Part shown: positions 6,058 to 6,278 of the stretch, one piece after another
How the letters are laid out: every line of letters begins with the position of its first letter
How positions within the stretch are numbered: position 1 is the stretch's first letter
Assembly (NCBI GenBank): GCA_023136305.1
Contig: JAGLSF010000123.1
Span: 1-6,278, forward strand
Length of the DNA stretch: 6,278 nt
DNA from: Spirochaetota bacterium
GTDB taxonomy: Bacteria > Spirochaetota > B62-G9 > DRHN01
Direction: 5' to 3'
Notes under the pieces: model-generated
Told to the model about the DNA's origin: nothing
The model's input: the letters and a program-made list of their open reading frames with translations, nothing else
The model's database searches: none
Position numbers and translations under genes: made by a program

Positions 6058-6278
6058 ATGGATAAGCTGCCGATATTGGAGGATGTGGCCCGGAGAGCAG
6101 GGGTTTCGAAGTCCACCGTATCCCGTGTACTCAACAATTCCGCCAAGATCAGTGAAAAAACCAGAAGTAAGGTTCTCAGTGCGGCCAGCGAGCTCAATTA
6201 CGAGCCCAATATCATTGCACGAAGTCTCTCGAAAAACAAGACTTTCACGATTGAAGGCATTTGCGCTGTAAGGGTTGA
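6058..6278 (+). CDS. LacI-family transcriptional regulator (3' partial)
   Basis: The frame is open from ATG 6058 to the window end (73 complete codons). A GTG directly before it (6055) is a possible alternative start; AGG at 6048-6050 is a weak ribosome site. Residues 5-30 are the LacI-type helix-turn-helix (LEDVARRAGVSKSTVSRVLN). They are followed by the hinge region (ISEKTRSKVLSAASELNYEPNIIARSLSKNKTFTI) that contacts the operator minor groove. These regulators normally continue for about 260 more residues as a sugar-binding domain, which is outside the window. The last visible residues, EGICAVRV, do not look like the usual first strand of that domain (normally a GV-I/V-hydrophobic pattern after TI), so the C-terminal part may be atypical or damaged. 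Two matching operators upstream support autoregulation. The effector is unknown, though a sugar is typical of the family. Confidence 0.85.
   Translation, partial: MDKLPILEDVARRAGVSKSTVSRVLNNSAKISEKTRSKVLSAASELNYEPNIIARSLSKNKTFTIEGICAVRV

Noticed and set aside
6083..6271. 62-codon plus-strand frame inside the LacI-type gene
   Set aside because: It is out of frame with a clear LacI helix-turn-helix and has no recognisable protein pattern.

Overview
The window carries parts or all of six protein genes from what looks like a free-living, probably anaerobic, Gram-negative-type bacterium. A Spirochaetota member is my best guess. It rests on the NHL/VWA-tail/CsgG-like surface protein, the stand-alone MetH-activation-domain protein and the generally balanced base composition, and it is inference only. 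Vegetative (sigma70-type) promoters and purine-rich Shine-Dalgarno sites are easy to recognise, and two proteins begin with classical signal peptides. There are no RNA genes, insertion sequences, CRISPR arrays or phage genes that I can support.

Layout. Positions 1-1601 (+) hold the 3' part of a large gene whose start lies outside the window. It encodes an NHL beta-propeller joined to a tail like that of VWA proteins and ending in a CsgG/FlgO-like domain. After a 194-bp regulatory gap with two similar palindromes and a sigma70-type promoter comes 1796-2944 (+), an exported protein with bactofilin-like beta repeats followed by about five membrane segments. 48 bp later, 2993-3673 (+) encodes a stand-alone cobalamin-dependent methionine synthase activation-domain protein with a C-terminal cysteine cluster. 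A small coiled-coil gene (3745-4092, -) converges on it and contains a perfect 33-bp tandem repeat. Divergent from that gene, 4280-5728 (+) encodes an exported HtrA/Deg-type serine protease with a PDZ domain and an additional C-terminal domain.

The last 550 bases form a compact regulatory block: an intrinsic terminator for the protease gene, a strong TTGACA-N17-TAAAAT promoter two bases later, a LacI-type operator on its predicted start point, a long AT-rich leader with further dyads, a second LacI-type operator, and the start of a LacI-family regulator (from 6058) that runs off the window. The natural reading is autoregulation of this repressor, perhaps with a sugar operon beyond the window.

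The genes do not form one obvious pathway. Three of them (NHL/CsgG, bactofilin-membrane, HtrA protease) point to cell-envelope structure or quality control. The MetH-like protein belongs to corrinoid metabolism and probably shares a transcript with the bactofilin-like gene only by position. I do not see a convincing new multi-gene system. The most unusual items are the chimeric NHL/VWA-tail/CsgG protein with a junction at a repeat motif, and the paired palindromes before the bactofilin-like gene.
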